Positions 1 through 9,137 are shown, counted from the first letter of the stretch. The stretch is 64,000 bases of DNA from an archaeon (GCA_024278335.1 JAJRTJ010000003.1:37297-101296), one strand, 5' to 3'. Numbers and translations are program-made. Notes: generated by a model not told the origin, from the letters alone.

Positions 1-44
1 ATTTTTGATTGAAACAGATTTTTGGAAATTGTTTTGAGAATTAG

Positions 45-716
45 TTAAGGAATTCTTTTTGGAAGCCAGATTTTTTGTTTTTTAGAATCTTTTTTCAAAG
101 AAGTTTTTTTAACTGGTTTTTTTCTTGGCTTTGTTTTTAATTTTTCCTGAAGTTGTTTTAATTCTTTTTCTTGGGCTTTTGTTCTTTGAGAATCTGGAGC
201 TTCATTTTCATGAATTGGAAGAACATTTAAGATTTCATGCCCAAAAAGATTTTCAGAGTAAATCTTAACTTCTTTTGGCTTGAATTTTGTTTTTATTTTT
301 TTAGCAATTTTTTTAGCAAGAGTGAATGCAGTTGGAGGAAGTTTTTCAGAGGATTTTATGTGCTCTTTTGGGACAATTAAGACATGGGCTTTTGAGATTG
401 GATTAATCTCCAACACAGCAATTGAATCTTTGTTTTCATCTATTTTGTAAGAGGGAATTTGCTGATTAATAATTGAACAAAAAATACATTGCTGGGCAGG
501 AGAAGGGGCAGGGGAGTCTTGAGGGGGGGAGTTTTGGGAGGACTGGTTTTCTGAAATTTGAATTAATTTGTTTTGGATAAGAAATTGCTCAAACTGCTCG
601 TCAGACATTGATTTTAGCTGTTTTATTGCAAGAGCCTGCTTGTCTTTTGGAAAGGTTGCCTTTATTTGTCTGATTAATTGTTTTTTTATCTGGGGTATTT
701 GGGATTTTGGTATCAT
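45..716 (-). CDS. HIT-like protein with degenerate histidine triad, N-terminal helical extension and basic C-terminal tail
   Basis: CIFCSIINQQIPSYKI...AHVLIVPKEH HIT-like core; HxHxH position reads GHEILNVLPIH. Confidence 0.7.
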   Translation of the reverse strand: MIPKSQIPQIKKQLIRQIKATFPKDKQALAIKQLKSMSDEQFEQFLIQNKLIQISENQSSQNSPPQDSPAPSPAQQCIFCSIINQQIPSYKIDENKDSIAVLEINPISKAHVLIVPKEHIKSSEKLPPTAFTLAKKIAKKIKTKFKPKEVKIYSENLFGHEILNVLPIHENEAPDSQRTKAQEKELKQLQEKLKTKPRKKPVKKTSLKKDSKKQKIWLPKRIP

Positions 717-1117
717 TTTATGAGTAATTTAGTTAAGATGTTTTCTAGTTTTTTAATTATTTGGATAAAAAACTTTTCATTATTTTTTAAGTAGGAGGGG
801 GAGGTTTCTTTTCCATAGTAACCACTATTGTTTCTTTTTATCCTTAATTCATTTATTAAGAAATGTTCTTGAGAATTTAATATTTCTTTTTTATGTAATT
901 CTTTGATTAGTTCTTTGTGTGCGTTTGTTCCAATTGTTTTAAATCCATAGCAATATCCTATTGCAGTTAATAATTCCTTAATTATTTCATAGTAGTTTTC
1001 GCAGATTATTGAAGGAAAATTTGATTGTTTAATGAATTTGAAAGATTCTTTTCTTTTTGTTATTATTTTTTTCATTGATTTGGCTCTTTCTTTGTCTGGA
1101 GAGATTTTGAGTATCAT
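713..1117 (-). CDS. HEPN-domain-like protein (module 1)
   Basis: small helical ORF overlapping the upstream MNT gene by 4 nt (ATGA). Confidence 0.6.
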   Translation of the reverse strand: MILKISPDKERAKSMKKIITKRKESFKFIKQSNFPSIICENYYEIIKELLTAIGYCYGFKTIGTNAHKELIKELHKKEILNSQEHFLINELRIKRNNSGYYGKETSPSYLKNNEKFFIQIIKKLENILTKLLIK

Positions 1118-1635
1118 AGTATTTTTAAATATCCCTTTAAAATTATTCCATTTATTAAATTATTTTTTAACTCTTTTGGAATGTTTTTTAATTCATCTTG
1201 AAATAATTGGATTTCTTGGGAAAATTTTTCTTGATATTTTGAGATATTTATTTTTTTCTTTTTTCCAATTATGAATACATCAATATCTGATTGTTCTGTT
1301 GCTTCGCCTTTTGCATAACTTCCAAATAAAATAATTGCTTCTGGAGAGAGGGTATCCCAAAGATAGTCAATAAGCCCTGATTTGAATAATTCATATTGGA
1401 TAGAGATTTTTTGAAATAGTTTAAATTCTTTTTTATCTATTATTGCTTGATATTTTGGAATTTTTTCATAATAAAATGTTTGAATAAGTTTCTTTTTTTC
1501 AAGTTCTTTTAAGTGTCTTTTAACTGCTGTTGGAGAGAGATTTATTTCTCTTGCTATTTGTCTTAATCCAAATTCTTTTGTGGGGTTCTCTAAAAATATT
1601 TTTAATACCTTATAAGTGTTATTTTTTTCAAACAT
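1114..1635 (-). CDS. wHTH-MNT nucleotidyltransferase (module 1)
   Basis: N-terminal wHTH; LFGSYAKGEATEQSDIDVFII GSx10DxD motif. Confidence 0.85.
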   Translation of the reverse strand: MFEKNNTYKVLKIFLENPTKEFGLRQIAREINLSPTAVKRHLKELEKKKLIQTFYYEKIPKYQAIIDKKEFKLFQKISIQYELFKSGLIDYLWDTLSPEAIILFGSYAKGEATEQSDIDVFIIGKKKKINISKYQEKFSQEIQLFQDELKNIPKELKNNLINGIILKGYLKIL

Positions 1636-1671
1636 ATGTTCTTTTTAGTTTACAAGTGTTTTTAAATGTTT

Positions 1672-1761
1672 ACATTTATTTTTTTTGGAATTTTTACTTT
1701 TGATTTGAGCAATGATTTGTTTTTTTATTTGAGGGATTTGAGATTTTGGTAACATGTTCAT
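1672..1761 (-). pseudogene. Truncated duplicate of the 5' end of the HIT-like gene
   Basis: MNMLPKSQIPQIKKQIIAQIK vs MIPKSQIPQIKKQLIRQIK at 716..; start codon overlaps the membrane gene stop (ATGA at 1758-1761). Confidence 0.65.
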
Positions 1762-2273
1762 ATTCCCGCGCCTGCATTAACATAATGAGATTTTTCTTTT
1801 TTCAAAGATTTATTCAGGCTTTTATCAAAAATAAATGCTAAAAGAGAAATTAAGAAAAATCCTATAAGGATGTTGCTGTCTGCTTCCGGAGATTTTTTAT
1901 TTATAAAATAAATTCCAAAAATAAAGTAGCCTGCAATAAAAATTCTCCTTATTGTAGATGTGATTTTAAGCTGATGAATAAAAACAAGCATAATAAAAAA
2001 AGGAATTAATAAAAGTATTAACATCCCAAAATAGCTGTAAGACAACAACAAAGGGGCAATTTGATTTTTTGTTAAATAAAATGTTGAAAGAATGGAAATT
2101 GCAAGTGCAAGTATTGCAGGAATTCCTGAGTTGTTTTTTCCAAAGAACTGTCCTTTTTTTAAAATTGAAAATACAATAATAAAAACCAGAAAAAAAAGCG
2201 CAATATAAATAACTGCTTCTTGGTTGTCTTGAAAAAGATATTGAAGATTATAAAATCCTTGTTCAAATCCCAT
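1758..2273 (-). CDS. Small multi-TM membrane protein
   Basis: hydrophobic segments by inspection. Confidence 0.7.
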   Translation of the reverse strand: MGFEQGFYNLQYLFQDNQEAVIYIALFFLVFIIVFSILKKGQFFGKNNSGIPAILALAISILSTFYLTKNQIAPLLLSYSYFGMLILLLIPFFIMLVFIHQLKITSTIRRIFIAGYFIFGIYFINKKSPEADSNILIGFFLISLLAFIFDKSLNKSLKKEKSHYVNAGAGI

Positions 2274-2318
2274 GAATTGTTTTATAAAAGGTTGTTTATA
2301 TATTTTTTCTTAAGAGTC

Positions 2319-2410
2319 ATTACAAAGGTAATAGCTTTTGGTTACATTTGTAATAGAAAGATTTATAAATGTTTGTTACTAATGTAATTATATAAATTTA
2401 CTTTTGTAAT
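2319..2410. promoter_or_regulatory. Four tandem palindromic operator candidates (RTTAC/TTTAC-N4-GTAAT)
   Basis: ATTAC-AAAG-GTAAT (2319), GTTAC-ATTT-GTAAT (2341), GTTAC-TAAT-GTAAT (2375), TTTAC-TTTT-GTAAT (2397); spacing 22/34/22. Confidence 0.75.
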
Positions 2411-2815
2411 ATGAGAATTGAGCAACACAAAGAAGCTTATGAAGAACATTTGAAAAATATTTTTAAGAGTATTGAAGATGGAATAGAAGAAAACCAGAGA
2501 AATTTAGGATTTAATATTTCTCAAGGTTCTGTAGAATTGTTTGCTATTTTTTTGCACCAATTGCATTTAATTGAAGGTTCTGGAGATCAGTTTGACCATC
2601 GGATTTTTAAGAATAAAAATTTAATTGATGAAAAATTATTTTTTGATTTTCCTTTAAAAGAAAAGATTTTAGGATTAATGAGAGAGATTGAATCAGAGAG
2701 AAATGTTTTGTGTTATGGTTCTCGTAAACCCCTGAAAAGAGTAGAGAAAATGGTTGAAAATTTTAATAAATTAAAGGACATTATTGGAGGTGTTTTGAAT
2801 GATAAAAAGAAATGA
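2411..2815 (+). CDS. HEPN-like protein (module 2)
   Basis: small helical ORF overlapping the MNT gene start. Confidence 0.6.
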   Translation: MRIEQHKEAYEEHLKNIFKSIEDGIEENQRNLGFNISQGSVELFAIFLHQLHLIEGSGDQFDHRIFKNKNLIDEKLFFDFPLKEKILGLMREIESERNVLCYGSRKPLKRVEKMVENFNKLKDIIGGVLNDKKK

Positions 2816-3413
2816 GATGATTGCTTATGCAATGGATTTTTGTTCTTATCTTGTATCTAAAATTGGAGAAATAGAGAAGATCATCTTGCATGGTTCTGTT
2901 GCCCGAGGGGATTTTAATAAAGATTCGGATATTGATTTATTCATTGATATTCCGGACATCTCTCTTAAAAATAAAATAATTAAATTAAAAGATTCTTATT
3001 TGGAGACAGAGGCATTTAAAAGATGGAAATTAAAAGGGATTATTAACGAACTTTCTGTTATTGTCGGGAAGCTTGATTCTTCTGAGTGGGATAATCTGAA
3101 AAGAGCTATAGCAAATACAGGGATTGTTCTTTTTTCTAAATATGAAACAGAAGTCAAGGGTCTTGCTCAATATTCTATTTTTGTTTTTGAAAATATAAAA
3201 CCAGATTCAAAAAGAATTTCTGTTTATAGAAAATTATTTGGGTTTAAATCAAAAGAAAAAAGTTTTCTTGGAATGATTAAGGAGTTAAATGGATTAAGGT
3301 TGGGTAAAGGTGTTTTTGCGGTTCCAATAAAAAATTCTTTAAAAATTAAAGATTATTTTAAAGAAAAGAAGGTTAAATTTCAGATTTATGATGTTTGGTC
3401 AGATAACTTTTAG
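2799..3413 (+). CDS. MNT nucleotidyltransferase (module 2)
   Basis: LHGSVARGDFNKDSDIDLFIDI motif. Confidence 0.85.
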   Translation: MIKRNEMIAYAMDFCSYLVSKIGEIEKIILHGSVARGDFNKDSDIDLFIDIPDISLKNKIIKLKDSYLETEAFKRWKLKGIINELSVIVGKLDSSEWDNLKRAIANTGIVLFSKYETEVKGLAQYSIFVFENIKPDSKRISVYRKLFGFKSKEKSFLGMIKELNGLRLGKGVFAVPIKNSLKIKDYFKEKKVKFQIYDVWSDNF

Positions 3414-3506
3414 TAGTAGTTTATTTTTTCTTCTCATTGAGGCATAATCTCCTCTGTATGGTTCTGGACCAGAAATATTTATAAAGAGTTTTTCCCTTTT
3501 GAAAAT

Positions 3507-4238
3507 ATGAATAAGAGTGTGAAGATTTTAGGCTTGTTTTTAATTGGCTTGTTTTTTGCAAGTTTAGTTGTTAATAGTATTGGGGTTGTTAGTGCTGAGG
3601 ATCCTTCTCAGAACAACAAAATTGAAGGTTTCCTTCAAAAAATTGTAGATCTTTTAGAGGAAAAACTAAACCCTTCTTCTGAATCCAAAGGCTTTTATAT
3701 TTTTGCGAAGTTTCTGTTTATTCTTTTAATTGTTTTATTTGTTAATTCTGCTATTGATTTAACTGGTTTGGCGGGGAGCAATAAATGGGCTTCTTGGGTA
3801 ATTTCTCTAATTTTTGGTATTCTTGCTTTTTGGAGAATTGAGCAAAAAACAATCATTGGGATTTTAACTGGTTATGAAGCTTTTGGCGTTGCTTTTTCTA
3901 CCTTTTTGCCCTTTATTTTCTTGGTGGTCATTCTTTTGAATCTGTTTGAAAAAAATCCCCGGATGGCAAGATTTTTGAATGTTCCTTTAACGATTGGATT
4001 TATTGTATTTCTTGGTTGGAGATGGACGATTGTCTGGGGAAAGGTAGGGAATTTTGGCTGGGCATATTTCATTACAATTGTTTTTTCTATTCTTTGGCTT
4101 TTTTTTGCTCCTTTTATTATGAAGCAATGGGATAAGGAAGGACATCAGCAGTTAATTGGAGATTATAAAAAACTTGTTGGTCTTGCTTCTGCAAAGATCA
4201 GAGCAGATGCGAGTGTTGTGGGGGGAGGAGATTCTTAG
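3507..4238 (+). CDS. Secreted/multi-TM membrane protein
   Basis: N-terminal signal-like segment plus several TM segments. Confidence 0.65.
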   Translation: MNKSVKILGLFLIGLFFASLVVNSIGVVSAEDPSQNNKIEGFLQKIVDLLEEKLNPSSESKGFYIFAKFLFILLIVLFVNSAIDLTGLAGSNKWASWVISLIFGILAFWRIEQKTIIGILTGYEAFGVAFSTFLPFIFLVVILLNLFEKNPRMARFLNVPLTIGFIVFLGWRWTIVWGKVGNFGWAYFITIVFSILWLFFAPFIMKQWDKEGHQQLIGDYKKLVGLASAKIRADASVVGGGDS

Positions 4239-4276
4239 ATAGTGCAATTTCCTTTTAAATTCTCCATGGGGGTTTA

Positions 4277-4784
4277 CCCCGTAGCTCTGCTGCGATAAAG
4301 TTAATAGTTTGAATAACTAAGTTATTTAATGAAAGTTCGTAAAGCTTCTCATTGTTCTTATGGAACAAGGTATCATTTAGTTTTTGTAGTTAAGTATAGA
4401 AAAAATTTGATCAATGACGAAATGTTTGGTTAGATGAAAAATGTTTGTAAGGGAATTTAGGAGAGATATTTTATTTAGTTTGAAGCCATTGGCCACGAAA
4501 ATAATCATTTTCATTTAATTATTGAAGTCGCTCCAAGACATTCTCCTTTTAGAATTATTCAAATTTGTAAAAGTATTTTAGCAAAATAAATATTCAAACG
4601 TTTCCCAAAGGTTAAAGATGAACTTTGGGGAGGAGAATTTTGGACTGGTGGAGGTTACGTTGATACTGTTGGTGATAGAAGAGCGTTGACTGCCGTAAAG
4701 AATTATGTGTTAAGCCAAGGAGAGACGATAAGAAACTAAACTAGTTATGAATTTTAGTTTATATCCCCCAAGTTCTGTTGCGAT
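4277..4784. mobile_element. IS200-like remnant with flanking imperfect direct repeats
   Basis: CCCCGTAGCTCTGCTGCGAT (4277-4296) vs CCCCCAAGTTCTGTTGCGAT (4765-4784), 16/20. Confidence 0.55.
4329..4739 (+). pseudogene. tnpA: Decayed IS200/IS605-type TnpA (Y1 HUH) transposase
   Basis: one-frame translation MKVRKASHCSYGTRYHLVFVVKYRKNLINDEMFG*MKNVCKGI*ERYFI*FEAIGHENNHFHLIIEVAPRHSPFRIIQICKSILAK*IFKRFPKVKDELWGGEFWTGGGYVDTVG...YVLSQ; 3 TAG and 1 TAA in frame. Confidence 0.9.
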
Positions 4785-4899
4785 TGGGTTGTTGATTAAT
4801 GAGACATTTCTCCCAAAATATTTTAAAAACTCTTGCTTCTTATTGATTTTATGAAAAAGGTTTTAGTGATTTTTATTTCTTAGAAACATTTATAAACTA

Positions 4900-4917
4900 T
4901 TGTTATTAATATAACAA
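4900..4917. promoter_or_regulatory. Palindromic operator candidate upstream of module 3
   Basis: TTGTTAT-TAAT-ATAACAA perfect 7-bp arms ending 1 nt before the ATG. Confidence 0.65.
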
Positions 4918-4918
4918 C

Positions 4919-5470
4919 ATGGTTGAAAAAATAACAAAATGGTCGTATTTGGAACCTTTACTTTTTAAAAGGGATTTTATTCATTTGGCAGAGATTTCTA
5001 AGAAAATTGGAAAAAACCATAGTGTTGTAAGGAAGTATTTGAATTATTTTGAAGAACAAGGAATTATTAAAAAGAAAAAACTTGGGAGAATGAGTTTATA
5101 TAAATTTAATTTAGAAAATTTTTTAATTATTGAGGTTATTTCTTTAGTGGAAAAAGAGAGAGTGGTCTTTTCAGCAGAAGATTTGATTTTAAGGGAGCTT
5201 ATTGGTGCTTTACAGGCGTTTATAAACTTAAAAATTGTTCTTTTTGGCTCTTTTGTTGAAAATCCAAGAAAAGCAAAAGATATAGATTTGCTGGTCGTGG
5301 GGAAATGTGATGAAGAAAGTATTAAAAATATTGGGAAAAAAATAGGCAAGAAGATTCATTTAATTGCTGTTAAAAATTTAGGGGAGGTTAGCGATTCATT
5401 AAAAGAGGAGATAAAGGGAAAACATTTAATATTAAATGGTGTGGAAGAGATTATAAAATGGTTAATTTAG
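4919..5470 (+). CDS. wHTH-MNT nucleotidyltransferase (module 3)
   Basis: wHTH plus VLFGSFVENPRKAKDIDLLVVG. Confidence 0.85.
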   Translation: MVEKITKWSYLEPLLFKRDFIHLAEISKKIGKNHSVVRKYLNYFEEQGIIKKKKLGRMSLYKFNLENFLIIEVISLVEKERVVFSAEDLILRELIGALQAFINLKIVLFGSFVENPRKAKDIDLLVVGKCDEESIKNIGKKIGKKIHLIAVKNLGEVSDSLKEEIKGKHLILNGVEEIIKWLI

Positions 5471-5925
5471 ATTGGTGTAAAAAACAAGAAAAGGGAATTA
5501 AATTAATTGAGCCAAATGATAACCTTTCTAAAGAGTATTTAAGTAATGCAGAAGAGACCTTGGATGTTTTAAAAAGATTGAAAGGAAAATCAAACATGTG
5601 GCTGGCAACGTCTAAATATTATTTTGAATACTTCTGCGTTTATTCTATTTTTATGAAATTAGGAATTAAGTGTGAAATTCATGACTGCACAATAGAACTT
5701 TGCAGGCTTTTGTCTTCTTTGGAGATTATTCCAGTTGATTTTTATAAATTGTTGAAAAAGGACAAAGAATTAAGAATTGATAATCAATATTATCTTAAGA
5801 ATAAAAAAGTTGAAATTGACTTTGAAGAATTAACTACTTTTTTGTTAAAAACAAAAGATATTTTAATTAAATTAAGTTTGGATAAAATAAAAGAGGTTCG
5901 GGAAAAAATAAAAAATGAAAACTAA
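5458..5925 (+). CDS. HEPN-like protein (module 3)
   Basis: overlaps MNT; helical small ORF. Confidence 0.65.
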   Translation: MVNLDWCKKQEKGIKLIEPNDNLSKEYLSNAEETLDVLKRLKGKSNMWLATSKYYFEYFCVYSIFMKLGIKCEIHDCTIELCRLLSSLEIIPVDFYKLLKKDKELRIDNQYYLKNKKVEIDFEELTTFLLKTKDILIKLSLDKIKEVREKIKNEN

Positions 5926-6628
5926 AATCTTATTGATTTTCTTATTTGGATTATTACTAATAAATTCTTTTTATTTTATTTATGCAGGAAATCCTTTAGG
6001 AGATGTTGATGATAAAATTGAAAAAATTGAAAGTGCAAAAGATAAAGTTGATGAATTAGGGCAACAAACAAGAGATGAGAGATTTTGGAATGAAAAATGG
6101 GAATATCTTGGGAAAGAGTATCCAAAATTATTGTTGAGAAGTCCTTTTGTTAGAGCAATCAATTCTTTTTTAAGCAGGTTTTCAATGGTCTTTAGGATTT
6201 TATTTGGCATGGATTATTCTTTGTCTTTGATTTTATTTTTTGTAGTTGTTTTCTGGATTTGGACTTTGTTTACTTTGTGGGGCATTATCAAGGCAAGCGG
6301 AATTGTTGGAGAGAAATTTAATTTTATTGCAAGTTTATTAATTGTAATTGTTTTAGCTCAGCTTAAATTTTTTGAAAATTTGGTTATCTTTTTAGGGAAT
6401 CTGGTTTTTGCACCTCAATATGCTTGGACGAGATTTTTAGTTTTTATAATGGTGTGTTTGGGATTTATTTTCTTAAATATTGGCGATAAGAGATTAATGA
6501 AATTTCTTGAAGAGAGGAAAGAAAAAAAGCAGAGAAGGACTTCAGCATTTTTGAGATTAATTAATTATCGGAGGGAAAAGGCAATTGAGGAGTCTTCTCG
6601 GGCAGGAGACAGACTTAGTCTTTTTTAA
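5915..6628 (+). CDS. Secreted/multi-TM membrane protein
   Basis: signal-like N-terminus, TM segments; overlaps the HEPN gene. Confidence 0.65.
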   Translation: MKTKILLIFLFGLLLINSFYFIYAGNPLGDVDDKIEKIESAKDKVDELGQQTRDERFWNEKWEYLGKEYPKLLLRSPFVRAINSFLSRFSMVFRILFGMDYSLSLILFFVVVFWIWTLFTLWGIIKASGIVGEKFNFIASLLIVIVLAQLKFFENLVIFLGNLVFAPQYAWTRFLVFIMVCLGFIFLNIGDKRLMKFLEERKEKKQRRTSAFLRLINYRREKAIEESSRAGDRLSLF

Positions 6629-7289
6629 TTTGTTTGGAGAAAATTTTTGCAAGAGCATAACCGGTTCCGATTCTTATTCCTTCATAATGTGCTTTGGCGA
6701 GTTTTCCCGATTCCTTAAGGGATTCTTTAAAATAGTTTAGGATAAAAAGCATAATTATCCCCAAAACAATCCCAAATCCTGTCCAAAATACTCCAATTTT
6801 TTCTGGTATTTTAAAAACATCTGCGAGTGCCTGCCATGAAATAAGTCCTTTTTCAATTCCTCCCGCCATACTAATCAAGAGAGTGATTATTACTGTCCCT
6901 GCCCATTTCCTAAGAGGGGTTTCAAAAAATGGAATAATTGAAAGAATGTTTTCTAAAATTAAAATCATTAAAATAAATAAGGCAATTAAAACAATGAATC
7001 TGGAAAAGCTTAATGTTTCTTCTGGATTTAATCCAAGTAATTTTTTAATTGGTTTTTGTATATTTTCTGGAAGAGGTATTTCTTCTGTAAATGGATTTTT
7101 GGTCTTTTTTATATTTTCTAAATCTTCTTTTAGGTTTGCGGGTTTTGAATTTTCTTCTGGATTTGCTGTATCTGGAATTTCATTTAAATCCTTGGCAGTA
7201 GAAGAGTATTCTTCTTGAGCTAAAGCGAAAAACGAATTTCCTAAAATTAGTAGGAGGATTATTGTAAGGGTCGCCACTCTTTTTTTCAT
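6615..7289 (-). CDS. Secreted/multi-TM membrane protein
   Basis: signal peptide and TM segments. Confidence 0.65.
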   Translation of the reverse strand: MKKRVATLTIILLLILGNSFFALAQEEYSSTAKDLNEIPDTANPEENSKPANLKEDLENIKKTKNPFTEEIPLPENIQKPIKKLLGLNPEETLSFSRFIVLIALFILMILILENILSIIPFFETPLRKWAGTVIITLLISMAGGIEKGLISWQALADVFKIPEKIGVFWTGFGIVLGIIMLFILNYFKESLKESGKLAKAHYEGIRIGTGYALAKIFSKQIKKD

Positions 7290-7325
7290 AATTATTAAAA
7301 GAGAGGTTTTCTTTTAAATGTTATC

Positions 7326-7598
7326 TTAACCAAAAGCCCTACGCATATCTGCGATTTCTACAGAAGAAATGTTTTCAAGTTTTTCAATTTCCTGTTGGAT
7401 TGGGTCAAGCTCTTTACTTTCATCTAAATCAAAACCTGCTTTAATTGCCTTTAATCCAAATGCAATTGGCTCTTCTTCAAATCTAATTTCTTCAGCTTCT
7501 ACTTTTTCAAGAATCTCTTTAATTTTTTCTTTTAGTTCTTCTAGATTTGTATCTGGAGAATCTGGCATTATTTTATAGGTTATTAACATAGTCCCCAT
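7326..7598 (-). CDS. ef1b: Elongation factor 1-beta
   Basis: EEPIAFGLKAIKAGF...ISSVEIADMRRAFG. Confidence 0.85.
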   Translation of the reverse strand: MGTMLITYKIMPDSPDTNLEELKEKIKEILEKVEAEEIRFEEEPIAFGLKAIKAGFDLDESKELDPIQQEIEKLENISSVEIADMRRAFG

Positions 7599-7715
7599 TG
7601 CAATTAAAGTAAAAATTGCTTTTTAAAGTTTCTTGTGAAAATTTTTAATAATCTAAAAGTTATGGCAGTTCAATAGCACAATTCTTAAAAACACTTGAAT
7701 TTTTGTTTGTGCATG

Positions 7716-8666
7716 ACAGGTGATAATTATACTAAGATTCTTGAGAGAATTGCCAAAGCAGCTAATCTTGAAGTTGAGGAAATTGAGCGAAGGGTTGAGG
7801 CAAAAAGGGCAAAACTTTCTGGCTTGATTTCTCGTGAAGGTGCGGCGCAAGTTATTGCTGCAGAGTTGGGGATTAATTTTGATAATGAAAAATTAAAATT
7901 AGATGAACTGCTTCCAGGAATGAGAAAAGTAAATGTTTCTGGAAAGATAATCACTCTTTTTCCTGTCAGAGAGTTTACAACTAAAAAAGGAGACCAAGGA
8001 AAAGTCTGCAATTTTATTCTTGCAGACGATACTTCAAATGTAAAAGTTGTGCTGTGGGATACAAACCATATTGCTTTAATTGAAAAAGGAGAGGTGAAAG
8101 AGGGTTCTGTTGTTGATATTGAAAATGCAAGTGTAAGGGACAATGAAATTCATTTAGGAAGTTTTTCTGAATTCAAGCTTTCTTCAGAGAGTTTTGATAA
8201 TGTTGTAACTGAGAGGGTTGTTAAGGAAAAAACTCTTGCAGAAGCAGGAGCAAATGAGATGATTAAAACAAGGTCTTTTATTGTCCAGTCTTTTGAGCCG
8301 AGATTTTTTAATGTTTGTCCGCAATGTAAAAAAAAGGTTTTGGCTTCTGAAGACGGGGCTACTTTTAATTGTGCAGAGCATGGGCAGGTTCCTCCTGAAA
8401 AAAGAGCTTTAGTTAATATTGTGCTTGATGATGGAACAGAGACAATACGGGCAGTTGTTTTTCATGACAATCTTCAGACATTAGGCTTAACAGATTTTGA
8501 AAATCAAGAACTTCTTGCCCAACAAAGAGAAAATCTCTTGGGAAAAGAAATGGTTTTTTCTGGAAATGTTAGAATGAATCGGTTTTTTAATAATCCAGAA
8601 TTAATTATTGATACAATTCAGGAAGTTGATTTAGACAGTCTTGTTAATGAACTTGAGAAGAATTAA
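7716..8666 (+). CDS. RPA-like OB-fold ssDNA-binding protein
   Basis: OB-fold repeats plus C4/H zinc finger CPQCKKKV...CAEHG; likely start MTGDNYTK. Confidence 0.75.
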   Translation, partial: TGDNYTKILERIAKAANLEVEEIERRVEAKRAKLSGLISREGAAQVIAAELGINFDNEKLKLDELLPGMRKVNVSGKIITLFPVREFTTKKGDQGKVCNFILADDTSNVKVVLWDTNHIALIEKGEVKEGSVVDIENASVRDNEIHLGSFSEFKLSSESFDNVVTERVVKEKTLAEAGANEMIKTRSFIVQSFEPRFFNVCPQCKKKVLASEDGATFNCAEHGQVPPEKRALVNIVLDDGTETIRAVVFHDNLQTLGLTDFENQELLAQQRENLLGKEMVFSGNVRMNRFFNNPELIIDTIQEVDLDSLVNELEKN

Positions 8667-8678
8667 TAAAAAGTTAAA

Positions 8679-9137
8679 ATGCTGAATAAAACACACCTTG
8701 TAATCACAATTTTTTTTATTCTGGTTTTTTTGCCATTGGTGACTTACAAAACTTCTTTTGTAATTGTTGCCTTAATTGCAACTTTAATTCCAGATTTTGA
8801 CAGCAAATTTTCTTCTACTGGCAAACATTTTTTATTAAGGCCTTTTCAATTTTTTCTTAAGCACAGGGATATTTTGCACAGCTTTAGTTTTGCAATTCTT
8901 TTAACCTTGTTTTTTGTTTTATTTTTTCCAATTTTTTCTTTTGGATTTTTTGTGGGATATGTTTCTCATCTTATAGCAGATAGTTTTACTATTTGGGGAA
9001 TTAAGCCGTTTTATCCTTCTAAGAAAATTGTTTCAGGCAAGATTCAAACTGGAGGAAAATTAGAATCAGTTCTTTTTGGAACTTTTGTTATTGTTGATTT
9101 ATCCCTTCTTGTGGCGTATTTGATGAAAATGTTTTGA
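8679..9137 (+). CDS. YdjM-like (DUF457) membrane metal-dependent hydrolase
   Basis: HRDILHS, GYVSHLIADSFT motifs. Confidence 0.75.
   Translation: MLNKTHLVITIFFILVFLPLVTYKTSFVIVALIATLIPDFDSKFSSTGKHFLLRPFQFFLKHRDILHSFSFAILLTLFFVLFFPIFSFGFFVGYVSHLIADSFTIWGIKPFYPSKKIVSGKIQTGGKLESVLFGTFVIVDLSLLVAYLMKMF

Noticed and set aside
4329-4739. TAG stops in TnpA as evidence of amber recoding
   Set aside because: TAG terminates ordinary genes here (for example 3413 and 4238), and the ORF also has a TAA; decay is simpler.
7727-8143. Antisense ORFs opposite clear genes (also 14087-14404, 18667-19167, 20569-20913, 51868-52392)
   Set aside because: Ser/Phe/Leu-rich mirror translations of AT-rich coding strands with no motifs.
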